Position numbers and translations under genes: made by a program. From contig NC_007677.1 of NCBI RefSeq assembly GCF_000013045.1, positions 2,108,001 through 2,172,000 of the forward strand: a stretch of DNA of 64,000 bases, read 5' to 3'. Of this stretch, positions 8,813-17,215 are shown piece by piece. Source of the stretch: Salinibacter ruber DSM 13855. GTDB lineage: Bacteria; Bacteroidota; Rhodothermia; Rhodothermales; Salinibacteraceae. The notes under the pieces were generated by a model. The model saw only the letters and a program-made list of their open reading frames with translations, did no database searches and was not told the DNA's origin. Numbering within the stretch: position 1 is the stretch's first letter; every line of letters starts with the position of its first letter.

Positions 8813-10234
8813 ATGGAGATGGACACAATCATCGAGCCGTTCCGCATCAAGTCGGTCGAGCCCATTCAGCTCACCTCTCGGGCCGAGCGGGAGCGAATGA
8901 TTCGGGACGCGCACTACAACCTCTTCAACCTGCACGCCGACGACGTCATTATCGACCTGCTGACCGACTCGGGCACCTCCGCGATGAGTGCGGCGCAGTG
9001 GGCCGGCCTGATGCAGGGCGACGAGAGCTACGCGGGGTCGCCCTCCTACTTCCGGTTCGAGGAGGCGGTGAAGGACCTGATGCCGTTCGAACACGTGATC
9101 CCGACCCACCAAGGTCGGGCCGCCGAGCGCATTCTGATGGGCATCGTGGCGGGCCCCGACGCCAAAATTCCCAGCAATACGCACTTCGACACCACCCGCG
9201 CCAACATCGAGGCCACGGGCGCCGAGGCGGTCGACCTCGTCATCGACGCGGGGCACGTCCCGGACGCGGAGCACCCGTTCAAGGGCAACATCAATCTCGA
9301 CCGGCTGGAGGCGCTGCTGGACGCGGAAGGAGACCGGGTGCCCATCGTCATGCTCACGGTCACCAACAACACCGGCGGCGGCCAGCCGGTCTCGCTCGCC
9401 AACATCCGCGGCGCGAAGGCCCTGTGCGACACGTACGATGTGCCGCTCGTCCTCGACGCCTGTCGCTTCGCGGAAAACGCCTACTTCATCAAACAGCGCG
9501 AGGACGGGTACGGCGACCGTTCGGTCAAGGAGATCGTCCGGGAGATGTTTTCGCACGCGGACGGCATGACGATGAGCGCCAAGAAGGACGCGCTGGTCAA
9601 CATTGGCGGCTGGCTGGCCCTCGATGACGACGCGTGGGCCCGAAAGGCCCGCAATCAACTAATCCTCACGGAGGGCTTTCCGACCTACGGGGGATTGGCG
9701 GGACGCGACCTGGAGGCCATCGCCGTGGGGCTGCAGGAGATCGTCGACGAGGACTACCTGGAGTACCGCATGGCCTCGACCCGCTACCTCGGCGAGGCCC
9801 TCACCGAGCTGGGCGTGCCGATCGTGAAGCCGGTCGGCGGGCACGCCGTCTACATCGACGCGAAGTCGCTTCTCCCCCACATCCCGCCGCTGGACTACCC
9901 GGCCCAGTCGCTGGCCGTGGCGCTGTACGTGACGGGCGGGATCCGCGGGGTCGAGATCGGATCGGTCATGTTCGGCCGGCAGCCCGACGGCAGCGAAGAG
10001 CCGGCGGACCAGGAGCTTTTGCGCCTCGCCATCCCCCGCCGCGTCTACACCCAAAGCCACGTCGACTACGTAATCGAGTGCTTCGAGGCACTGGTGGGGC
10101 GCAAAGGCGCCCTCTGCGGCTACGAGATCACCGAAGAGCCCCCTCAGCTCCGGCACTTCACGGCCCACCTCCGCCCGAAGGCGCCCGAAGCGGTCCACCA
10201 CGAGACGGACGGGCCCGTGGAGGCATCGTCGTAG
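8813..10234 (+). CDS. tnaA: Tryptophanase (beta-eliminating PLP lyase)
   Basis: Predicted 473 aa PLP enzyme of the tryptophanase/tyrosine phenol-lyase family, which cleaves an aromatic amino acid to the free ring compound, pyruvate and ammonia. The PLP lysine is in MTMSAKKDALVNIGG, and FEEAVKDLMPFEHVIPTHQG gives the family N-terminal pattern. The choice of tryptophanase rests on GIRGVEIGS: from memory, tyrosine phenol-lyase has an Arg (Arg381) where this protein has Ile. There is no visible TnaC-type leader peptide and no tryptophan permease beside it. It is convergent with the asparaginase gene, only 7 bp apart. Confidence 0.88.
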   Translation: MEMDTIIEPFRIKSVEPIQLTSRAERERMIRDAHYNLFNLHADDVIIDLLTDSGTSAMSAAQWAGLMQGDESYAGSPSYFRFEEAVKDLMPFEHVIPTHQGRAAERILMGIVAGPDAKIPSNTHFDTTRANIEATGAEAVDLVIDAGHVPDAEHPFKGNINLDRLEALLDAEGDRVPIVMLTVTNNTGGGQPVSLANIRGAKALCDTYDVPLVLDACRFAENAYFIKQREDGYGDRSVKEIVREMFSHADGMTMSAKKDALVNIGGWLALDDDAWARKARNQLILTEGFPTYGGLAGRDLEAIAVGLQEIVDEDYLEYRMASTRYLGEALTELGVPIVKPVGGHAVYIDAKSLLPHIPPLDYPAQSLAVALYVTGGIRGVEIGSVMFGRQPDGSEEPADQELLRLAIPRRVYTQSHVDYVIECFEALVGRKGALCGYEITEEPPQLRHFTAHLRPKAPEAVHHETDGPVEASS

Positions 10235-10241
10235 CCCGCCG

Positions 10242-11330
10242 CTACCGGTACCCCGCCAGGCGGCGCCGCGTGCGGCCGAGGGCGGGCGGCACCTCCTCCG
10301 GCGGCGTCAACTCCCCCCGGAGGTTGTTCTGCACGAGGCGGCGCACCTCGTCGGGCGCGTGGTCCTGCTCGAAGAGGTAATACAGCTTGGCCAGCGCCGC
10401 CTCCGTCGTCATGTCGTAGCCGCTCACCACGCCCGCCTCCGCCAGGGCCTGGCCGGTGGCGTAGAGGTCGAGGTCCGCCGTGCCCCGGAGCGGCTGCGTC
10501 ACCGCCACGATGACGACGCCCCGCGCCGTCGCCTCGCGCAAGGCTTCCAGAAACGCGTCGTTCTGGGCCGGCGCATTGCCCGCCCCAAAGCACTCCAGCA
10601 CAACGCCCTGCACCGGCGGGGCCAGCACGTTTTCCAGGGAGGCCACCCCGAGGCCCGGAAAGAGCCGAAACGCCGAGACGGTCGCCGCCCCGAGTTCCGT
10701 CACGGCGGGGGGACGGGGCGGCCGGTGCGGGGCCGGCACCCGCTCCCACTCCACGTCCAGGTCGATGCCCGCCGTGCCCACGGCCGGGAAGTTCGGGGAG
10801 TCGAAGGCCGCAAACGAGTCCGCGTTCACCTTCGTCACGCGGGTGCCCCGGTAGAGGCGGTTGTGGAAGAACACGTGCACCCCGCCCAGCCGGTCGGGAT
10901 AGGTGCCCAGGAGCAAAAGGGACGTGAGCAGGTTGCCCTGCGCGTCGCTGCGTGTCTCGTCAAGGGGCAGTTGCGCGCCCGTGAGGAGCACCGGTTTGTC
11001 GAGCGGGTGCAGCATGAACGACAGCGCCGAGGCGGTGAACGCCATCGTGTCCGTGCCGTGGACGACCAGAAAACCGTCGTAGGCCTCAAAGCGATCCCGA
11101 ATGGCCTCCGCGATGCGGAGCCAGTCGGCCGGCTCCATGTTTGCGCTGTCGAGCAGCGGGTCGAACGCGTGCACGTCGTAGGCCGGGAGGTCTTCCGACT
11201 GAAACGAGAGGCGCTCCTCCATGAGGGCTTCGAGGGTGCCGGACCCCGGCACGTATCCCTCCTCGCTTTCCACCATGCCCAGGGTGCCCCCGGTGTACAC
11301 CACCAGAATGCGGGGCGAAGACGCGGCCAT
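10242..11330 (-). CDS. ansA: L-asparaginase, type I (cytoplasmic)
   Basis: Predicted 362 aa enzyme hydrolysing L-asparagine to aspartate and ammonia. Both signature threonine sites are seen: VVYTGGTLGM near the N-terminus and VVHGTDTMAFTASAL around residue 95. There is no signal peptide, consistent with the cytoplasmic type I enzyme. ATG 11330 is preferred over an upstream in-frame ATG that would add only seven residues. It is the last gene of a long minus-strand run and is separated from hpt by about 145 bp. Confidence 0.92.
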   Translation of the reverse strand: MAASSPRILVVYTGGTLGMVESEEGYVPGSGTLEALMEERLSFQSEDLPAYDVHAFDPLLDSANMEPADWLRIAEAIRDRFEAYDGFLVVHGTDTMAFTASALSFMLHPLDKPVLLTGAQLPLDETRSDAQGNLLTSLLLLGTYPDRLGGVHVFFHNRLYRGTRVTKVNADSFAAFDSPNFPAVGTAGIDLDVEWERVPAPHRPPRPPAVTELGAATVSAFRLFPGLGVASLENVLAPPVQGVVLECFGAGNAPAQNDAFLEALREATARGVVIVAVTQPLRGTADLDLYATGQALAEAGVVSGYDMTTEAALAKLYYLFEQDHAPDEVRRLVQNNLRGELTPPEEVPPALGRTRRRLAGYR

Positions 11331-11474
11331 CAAACCAATGTCGCAATTCAAGTAAAACGCTCGGGCGAAAGGCCTCCGCCAAGACGGCCCGACGGATCAG
11401 CCTCCTTCTTCTCAGGCACGGTCGAGCCGCCCACAGGCAGGCGTGTCGATCCGTGAACCGGAGCCGTGCCTCCA

Positions 11475-12074
11475 TCACCCCTCGTCGAGAATGTAAATGT
11501 CGGACAGGTTGCGCGCGAGTTGGCCGTAGTCGAGCCCGTAGCCGATGACGAAGAGGTCCGGAATGCGGAAGCCGACGTAGTCGAGCGTAAGGTCCGGCTC
11601 CGTCGCCGTGGGCTTGTGGAGCAGGGTCGACACGCGAAGGGAGGCCGGGTTGTACTCCGCGAGGCGGCGCTTCATGAACTCCATCGACAGCCCCGTGTCC
11701 ACGATGTCCTCCACCACGAGCACGTCGCGGCCCTCCAGCTCCGCGTCGACGCTTTTGAGCTCCCGCACCTCCCCGCTCGACACCTTCTCGTCCCCGTACG
11801 AGGAGAGCTTGATGAAGTCGATCTCGCAGTCGGTGTCGATGGCCCGCATCAGGTCCGCGGTGTACATGAACGCTCCGTTCAGGACGCTCACGAGGATGGG
11901 GGTGGTGGTGGCGTAGTCGCGGGCGATGGTTTTTCCCATCTCCGCAACCCGCTTTTTAATCCGCTCGGCCGACAGGTATCGGCGGAAGCGTTCTCCCTGT
12001 ACGGTCACGGCGGCGTCGGTGGGCTGGACGGGGGTCTCCAAGAGGTCGCGCGTAGCGGGCATGTTTGAGGCCAT
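11475..12074 (-). CDS. hpt: Hypoxanthine phosphoribosyltransferase
   Basis: Predicted 199 aa purine-salvage enzyme making IMP (and probably GMP) from the free base and PRPP. The PRPP-binding loop is VLVVEDIVDTGLSM, preceded by the acidic pair that binds PRPP. ILVSVLNGAFMYTADL and the KLSSYG segment are typical of bacterial Hpt. The length of about 180-200 aa is normal. It follows tilS by 62 bp; tilS-hpt is a widespread bacterial gene pair, which supports both calls. No ftsH follows here. Confidence 0.95.
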   Translation of the reverse strand: MASNMPATRDLLETPVQPTDAAVTVQGERFRRYLSAERIKKRVAEMGKTIARDYATTTPILVSVLNGAFMYTADLMRAIDTDCEIDFIKLSSYGDEKVSSGEVRELKSVDAELEGRDVLVVEDIVDTGLSMEFMKRRLAEYNPASLRVSTLLHKPTATEPDLTLDYVGFRIPDLFVIGYGLDYGQLARNLSDIYILDEG

Positions 12075-12136
12075 CGGTGGAAAGAAAGTGAGGCGCGAGA
12101 ACGACGGTTGAAGCTAGGCGGCGGCTCCGAAGAGTG

Positions 12137-13543
12137 TCAATTGTCCGAGGGTTTTTCACGTGGTCGTAGGACGAGCCGGGCTACGCGGTCGGTGTCGGGA
12201 CGCACGCGGACCCGATGATCGAGCCGGTGCCCCACCACCCAGGCAATGCGGTCGTCCCGGCACAGCACGGAGACGTGCGTTCGTCGGTGGGGCGGCACGC
12301 GGGCCTCGGTAAGCACGTCACTCACAAGTTTCGTGCCGTCCAGCCCCAGCGGCCGGAAGCGGTCGCCCTCCGCCCAGGGACGCACCGTGAGCGCCGTCCA
12401 CAGCCGGTCCGCATCCGCGTAGGCAAGGTGCGGCGGGCCGGAGGCCAGCGACGCGGGCCGCCCGTCACACAGCTCCACCCGGAGGCGGCCCTGCGGAATC
12501 GCCACGGGCGTCCCCCAGTCGATGGGCGTGGGCGAGAGCGGATCCGGCGTGGCGGCGTCGGGGACGAAGCGCAGCCGCCCGCGCTCCCGCCAGACGGTGC
12601 CCGTCCCCACCTCCATGCGCCGGCCCACCTGCGCCTCGACGAGGGCCTCCAGCTCCTCGGCCACCGCCCGGGAGTAAGGGGCTGTGGGCAGCGCGCGACG
12701 CAGCGCCTCCAAGAGGAGGCGACGGCGCCAGACGGGCGGGGCCTCGCGCAGGGCCTCCACGGACAGGGCCCCGCCCGCCTCGTGATCGGTGTACGCCCGG
12801 CCCATCCGCCGCTTTAGGGCGGGCCGGAGGGCCTGGTCGACGTACTCCTGCATGAGGTCCGCCGACCGGGCCAGGGCGTCGGTCGCGCCCTCGAAGTGCG
12901 CTTCCAGCCGGGGAAGGATCTCGGTCCGGATCACCCCCCGGTCGTAGTCGTGGCGCTGGTTGGTCGGATCGGTCCGCCACGGGAGCCCCATCGACTCGGC
13001 GTAGGCTTCGATCGCGTCCCGTCGGGCGTCCAGCAGGGGCCGAACGAGAGAAACGGACGGGTCGGCCTCCAGGGGACGGGCCGGCCGCATCCCGGCCACC
13101 CCCTCCGGCCCGCTGCCGCGGACGAGATTGAGGAGGAGCGTTTCGGCCTGGTCGTCGCGGTGGTGGCCGGTCGCCACGACGGGCGCCCCGATCTCCGCGG
13201 CGGCCGCCGCCAGGGCGTCGTAGCGCAGTCGGCGCGCGGCCGCCTGGAGCGACTCGTCCTCGGACGCGGCGCGGGCCTCCGCGTCGAGGGCCACCACGGA
13301 GAGCGGCACCGCCGGCGACTGCTCGTGGCACCACCGGCGCACCAGGGCCTCGTCCCCGTCGGCCCCCGCCCGCAGCCCGTAGTTGACGTGTAACGCGTGC
13401 ACGTCGACATCCAATCGGCGCAGGACGGAGAGGCACGTCATCGAGTCCACGCCGCCGCTTGCCGCCACCAGCACCGGGCCTTCGTCCAGCAGGGCGTGCC
13501 GATCACTGAACGCCGCGACCGTGTCGACGAGCGGGTGGGGCAT
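12137..13543 (-). CDS. tilS: tRNA(Ile)-lysidine synthase
   Basis: Predicted 468 aa ATP-dependent enzyme that converts C34 of the CAU-anticodon tRNA-Ile to lysidine so that it reads AUA. The PP-loop ATP pyrophosphatase motif VAASGGVDSM is at about residue 30. VATGHHRDDQAETLLLNLVRGSG is represented by its GHHRDDQAET core and has the usual position. The longer form, with a C-terminal domain after about residue 330 (WAEGDRFRPLG), is present. ATG 13543 precedes the motif by the usual distance. It lies 31 bp downstream of mutL. Confidence 0.94.
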   Translation of the reverse strand: MPHPLVDTVAAFSDRHALLDEGPVLVAASGGVDSMTCLSVLRRLDVDVHALHVNYGLRAGADGDEALVRRWCHEQSPAVPLSVVALDAEARAASEDESLQAAARRLRYDALAAAAAEIGAPVVATGHHRDDQAETLLLNLVRGSGPEGVAGMRPARPLEADPSVSLVRPLLDARRDAIEAYAESMGLPWRTDPTNQRHDYDRGVIRTEILPRLEAHFEGATDALARSADLMQEYVDQALRPALKRRMGRAYTDHEAGGALSVEALREAPPVWRRRLLLEALRRALPTAPYSRAVAEELEALVEAQVGRRMEVGTGTVWRERGRLRFVPDAATPDPLSPTPIDWGTPVAIPQGRLRVELCDGRPASLASGPPHLAYADADRLWTALTVRPWAEGDRFRPLGLDGTKLVSDVLTEARVPPHRRTHVSVLCRDDRIAWVVGHRLDHRVRVRPDTDRVARLVLRPREKPSDN

Positions 13544-13574
13544 CGGGGAAGCAGACGCGTGGGGGAGAAGCCGC

Positions 13575-15560
13575 CTAGCGCCCGAAGCGGTCGGCCAGCT
13601 CCTCCATCGAGAGCTTGACGATCGTGGGCGTGCCGGTGGGGTCGGCGTAGGGCATTTCGCAGTCGAACAAGTCGTCGAGGAGGGCCCGGCGCTCTTCTTC
13701 CGACAGCGGCTGTCCCCGGTCCACGGCGCTCCGCTGGGCCATCGTCTTCGCGAGGTGCTCGCGGCGCTCGTCCTCGACCGCGTCCTGGGCGGACCGGTAT
13801 TGCTCCAGGAGCTCCTCCAGGATCGTGTCCTCGTTGCCGTCCGGCACGTCGGCGGGCACCCCCCGCACCGAGACGGTACGCCCGCTGAGGCGCTCCAGCT
13901 CGAACCCGAGGGCGTCGAGGTCGTCTCGCAGCTCGTCCAGCAGCTCGACCTCGGCCGGGGACAGGTCGACGGTATGCGGAAAGAGCAGGCGCTGCGACGC
14001 CCCCTGCTGGTCGCGGAGGTGGGCCCGGGCCCGTTCGTAGAGCACGCGGAGGTGCGCCGCCCGCTGGTCGACGAGCATCATGCCGGTCTCGGTCGGCGTC
14101 ACGACGTAGGTGTCGTGTAGCCCCCACACCGGACGCCGGCCCGACCGCTCCGCTTCGTCGGCGGCAGACGTTGAAGACGACCCGCCTTCCCGATGGGGGG
14201 GCGATGCCGGGGCGTCCCCCGGTGAGGACTCGTCGCCCCCATCCGGCCGGCGGTAGAGGGCATCGGACTGGTCCCCGGGCGACACCGACGGATTTTCGGG
14301 CCTGGGCTTCGGAGACTGGGGCGACGGCCCGGACGACGAGCGTCCCGACGAGTCGGTCGCGTCCCCGGACGATCGTTGCGGCTGAAAGGAAGTCGGCGTG
14401 GGGCGCGGGGACGAGGTCCCGTCCCCCGACACGGCGTGTCCCCCGCTCCCCGTTCCGTCGGACTCAGGGCCGGGGCTGTCTTCTTCGTTGTCGGCCTCGT
14501 CGTCCCCGTCGTCCATCTGCGGCGACACGTGCACCCGGCCCAGCGCCCGCCGCACCGCGCTCCGCAGGAATCCGTAGATGCCGCTCTGGTCGTCGAACTT
14601 GACCTCTTCCTTCTGCGGGTGCACGTTGACGTCCACCCGCTCCGGGTTCATCGCCAGGAAGAGCGCAAAGAACGGAAACGCCCCGTCCGGGACCAGCTCG
14701 CCGTATGCCTTCTTGACCGCGTGGCTCAGATACCGGTCCGTCACCGCCCGGCCGTTCACGAACAGAAACTGCTCGCCCCGCGTCTTCCGGTGAAACGACG
14801 GCGCCCCGACGAACCCGCGCAGCCTGAGGTCGCTCGATTCGTCTTCGACCGCCACCAGCTCGTCCTCGTGGTCGCCGCCAAAGAGGCCGAGGATGCGGGC
14901 GCGGGTGGCGGCGTGCCAGTCGCTGTCCGGCGCCGCGGGCAGGTCGTAGTGCTCGTGCCCGTCGTGCTCCAACCGGACTGCCGTGTCGGGGTTGGCGAGG
15001 GCCAGCGACTGAACGGTCTGCGTGAGGTGCTTCAGCTCGGTGGCCGGGGTCTTCAGAAAATTGCGCCGGGCCGGCACGTTGAAGAAGAGGTTGCGGACCG
15101 CCACCGAGGTCCCGTTCGGGATCGCGCAGGGCCGTTTCTCCACCTGCTCTCCCCCCTCCACCCGAACTAAGGTCCCCGCGTCGTCCTCCACCCGCTTCGT
15201 CTTGAGCGTCACCTGCGCGACGGCGGCGATCGACGCAAGGGCCTCCCCCCGAAAGCCGAGCGTCCGGATGCGCTCCAGGTCGTCTACCGAGCGGAGCTTA
15301 CTGGTGGCGTGTCGCTCGAAGCAGCGCTCCGCGTCCCCCGGCCCCATGCCACACCCGTCGTCGATGACCTGCACGAGGGTGCTGCCCGCGTCTTTCAGGA
15401 GCACCTCGATCGACGACGCCCCCGCGTCGAGGGCGTTTTCGATCAGCTCCTTCGCCACCGAGGCGGGCCGCTGCACCACCTCGCCCGCCGCAATCTGGTT
15501 GGCGAGGCGGTCGGACATCACCTCAATGAGGCCCCCGGACGGGGAGGACTCGTCGGCCAC
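13575..15560 (-). CDS. mutL: DNA mismatch repair protein MutL
   Basis: Predicted 661 aa. The N-terminal GHKL ATPase is intact (LANQIAAGEVVQRP, ELIENALDAGA, DDGCGM, TSKLRSVDDLER, LGFRGEALASI). A long acidic Ser/Pro/Asp-rich linker follows, then the C-terminal dimerisation domain (VVTPTETGMMLVDQRAAH). The canonical endonuclease motif DQHAxxExxxxE reads DQRAAHLRVLYE here, and the usual late CPHGRP-type motif reads ADPTGTP, so nicking activity is doubtful. GTG 15560 is chosen because it gives the usual distance to LANQIAAGEV and lies just after the stop of the small upstream gene (15583). An alternative ATG at 15518 would trim the conserved N-terminus. Confidence 0.94.
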   Translation of the reverse strand: MADESSPSGGLIEVMSDRLANQIAAGEVVQRPASVAKELIENALDAGASSIEVLLKDAGSTLVQVIDDGCGMGPGDAERCFERHATSKLRSVDDLERIRTLGFRGEALASIAAVAQVTLKTKRVEDDAGTLVRVEGGEQVEKRPCAIPNGTSVAVRNLFFNVPARRNFLKTPATELKHLTQTVQSLALANPDTAVRLEHDGHEHYDLPAAPDSDWHAATRARILGLFGGDHEDELVAVEDESSDLRLRGFVGAPSFHRKTRGEQFLFVNGRAVTDRYLSHAVKKAYGELVPDGAFPFFALFLAMNPERVDVNVHPQKEEVKFDDQSGIYGFLRSAVRRALGRVHVSPQMDDGDDEADNEEDSPGPESDGTGSGGHAVSGDGTSSPRPTPTSFQPQRSSGDATDSSGRSSSGPSPQSPKPRPENPSVSPGDQSDALYRRPDGGDESSPGDAPASPPHREGGSSSTSAADEAERSGRRPVWGLHDTYVVTPTETGMMLVDQRAAHLRVLYERARAHLRDQQGASQRLLFPHTVDLSPAEVELLDELRDDLDALGFELERLSGRTVSVRGVPADVPDGNEDTILEELLEQYRSAQDAVEDERREHLAKTMAQRSAVDRGQPLSEEERRALLDDLFDCEMPYADPTGTPTIVKLSMEELADRFGR

Positions 15561-15582
15561 GGCACGGACGGACTGCGAAAAT

Positions 15583-15783
15583 TTACAGCGAGTAGTAGAG
15601 GAGCAGCGTGAGAAACAGGAGGGCCAGGAAGAACAGCAGGCTGAGCGGGCTGCGCTGTGCCTCCTGGGCACGGCGGGACTGCATCCGTCGTCGGATGTCG
15701 CGGTCGTCGTCCTCCTCGGGATTGTGGTGGCGGGGCTGGTAGTCGAACGACCGGGGCCCGCGCCCGGCACTGAACAGACCCAT
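15583..15783 (-). CDS. Small single-pass membrane protein
   Basis: Predicted 66 aa. The first 45 residues are polar and charged (FDYQPRHHNPEEDDD, then RRAQEAQR). The C-terminus is one hydrophobic helix, LSLLFFLALLFLTLLLYY. The frame ends with TAA at 15583, 23 bp before the GTG start of mutL, and lies between cdsA and mutL on the same strand. The clean charged-then-hydrophobic layout and its fit between two genes argue that it is real. The function is unknown. It may be co-transcribed with mutL. Confidence 0.65.
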   Translation of the reverse strand: MGLFSAGRGPRSFDYQPRHHNPEEDDDRDIRRRMQSRRAQEAQRSPLSLLFFLALLFLTLLLYYSL

Positions 15784-15938
15784 GGGCGCGTCGGCTGGGT
15801 ATCGAAAGCCTGTGCACCGGACCGAACAGGGCGGTCGGAGCCGTCGTTCCCAAAATGCGGTGTGCGGCGGCCCTCAGCGGCCCTCAGCCCTTCGTTTCCC
15901 TCGACGCATCTTCCTTGCCTCCGGTGCCCCCCTGCACG

Positions 15939-16757
15939 CTACACCAGGCCCGCGACCAGATGAAGGTAGAGCACGCTGAGCGGGGCCGCCACGGCCATCG
16001 CGTCGAACCGATCCAGCATGCCGCCGTGGCCCGGCAGGAGCTGGCTCGAATCATCGACCGCCACCGAGCGCTTGAGCTTGCTCTCCAGCAGGTCGCCGAG
16101 CTGGCTCACCCCGCCCCCGATCCCGATGAGCGCGGCCACGTGGCCCCACGCAAGGAGGTCCACGACGGTCAGCTTGAGCACGACGCCCACGACCAGGGCC
16201 GCCCCCAGGCCCCCAAGCGTGCCCTCCCACGTTTTGTTCGGGGAAATGGTGGGGGCGAGCGGACGCTGGCCGACGCTCTTGCCGACGTAGTAGGCCGCCA
16301 CGTCCGTCGCCCATACCACCAGCAGAACAAACAGGACCAGCCAGAACGCCTCCCCATCGCCGACGGCCGCACTCTGGGTCTCGCGGAGCCAGATCAAACT
16401 TCCGAGCAGGCCCGTCGGGTACACGGCGCCCGCAAGCGTCACCGCAAAGCTAAACAGGAACTGCTCCTGCGGCACCAGCAGCGGCGCGGCCACGACGAAG
16501 AGGAGCAGCACCGCCGTTCCGACGGGCCAGAGGGACGGCCGCAGGAACGTGGCCACGAGGAGGATGCCGACGAGAACCCCCCAGGCCTGTTGCGGCCACG
16601 CGCCGCCCTGCTGGGCCATCCGGTACAGTTCCCGCTGGCCCAGCACCCCGATGCCCGCGACGAGGCCCGCAAACCACCAGCCCCCCAGGTACGCCAGTCC
16701 CAGCACGACCGGTGCCGCCAGCAGGGCCGTGACGATCCGGCGAAGGTTATTGCTCAC
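15939..16757 (-). CDS. cdsA: Phosphatidate cytidylyltransferase (CDP-diglyceride synthase)
   Basis: Predicted 272 aa integral membrane enzyme making CDP-diacylglycerol from phosphatidate and CTP for phospholipid synthesis. About seven to eight hydrophobic segments are visible. The C-terminal signature is clear: TISPNKTWEGTLGG, QLGDLLESKLKR and LLPGHGGMLDRFDA, including the conserved Asp residues. The start is GTG at 16757. It sits 47 bp downstream of the DUF2007 gene and appears to belong to the same minus-strand unit. Confidence 0.96.
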   Translation of the reverse strand: MSNNLRRIVTALLAAPVVLGLAYLGGWWFAGLVAGIGVLGQRELYRMAQQGGAWPQQAWGVLVGILLVATFLRPSLWPVGTAVLLLFVVAAPLLVPQEQFLFSFAVTLAGAVYPTGLLGSLIWLRETQSAAVGDGEAFWLVLFVLLVVWATDVAAYYVGKSVGQRPLAPTISPNKTWEGTLGGLGAALVVGVVLKLTVVDLLAWGHVAALIGIGGGVSQLGDLLESKLKRSVAVDDSSQLLPGHGGMLDRFDAMAVAAPLSVLYLHLVAGLV

Positions 16758-16804
16758 GAAGACGCGGTCTGGTCAATCCACTCCATGGCGTCGGTGCCCC
16801 TCTC

Positions 16805-17200
16805 TTACGCAGACGCATCGTCGGCAGCGTCCTCCGCGTCGTCTTCGGGCGGGTCGTCTTCGGGCGGCCCCAGGTCCATGTGCTCGTGGCCGGAGTCGAG
16901 CTTCGAGTCCTGATCGGGGGTGTTGGCCGGCGGGGCGTCGGGGTCGGCCCCGAGCGCTGCCGCCTCCAACTCCTCGTCCGTGAGCTGCTCCTCCAGCAGC
17001 GACACCGCCTTGTCGGCCTGCTCCGGCGGCACCATCACGTGCACCGACGCGAGGTCGCCCACGGTGAGGTTGAAGGCGTGGTCGCGCTGGGTCAGCACGA
17101 CGGCGGGGATGCCGCTGTCGTCGAGCCGATCCCGAACGAGATCGGCCTCGTAGTCGGTGCTGGTCCGAAAAACACTCGCCCAGTCCTCGTGCGAACTCAT
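16805..17200 (-). CDS. DUF2007-type signal-transducing-like protein with acidic tail
   Basis: Predicted 131 aa. Residues 1 to about 75 match the small DUF2007 fold (VFRTSTDYEADLVRDRL, DSGIPAVVLTQ, VMVPPEQADKAVSLLEE). The last 50 residues are a low-complexity, strongly acidic Asp/Glu/Pro tail, as often seen in halophilic proteins. DUF2007 proteins have no firmly established biochemical role. The gene is only 15 bp downstream of the CPBP protease gene, so the two are probably transcribed and perhaps regulated together. Confidence 0.75.
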   Translation of the reverse strand: MSSHEDWASVFRTSTDYEADLVRDRLDDSGIPAVVLTQRDHAFNLTVGDLASVHVMVPPEQADKAVSLLEEQLTDEELEAAALGADPDAPPANTPDQDSKLDSGHEHMDLGPPEDDPPEDDAEDAADDASA

Positions 17201-17215
17201 GGGTGGTGGAACCGG

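Noticed and set aside
15561-15770. N-terminal extension of MutL
   Set aside because: It overlaps the small membrane-protein gene out of frame, is Arg/Ser-rich, and places the conserved MutL start 70 residues inside.
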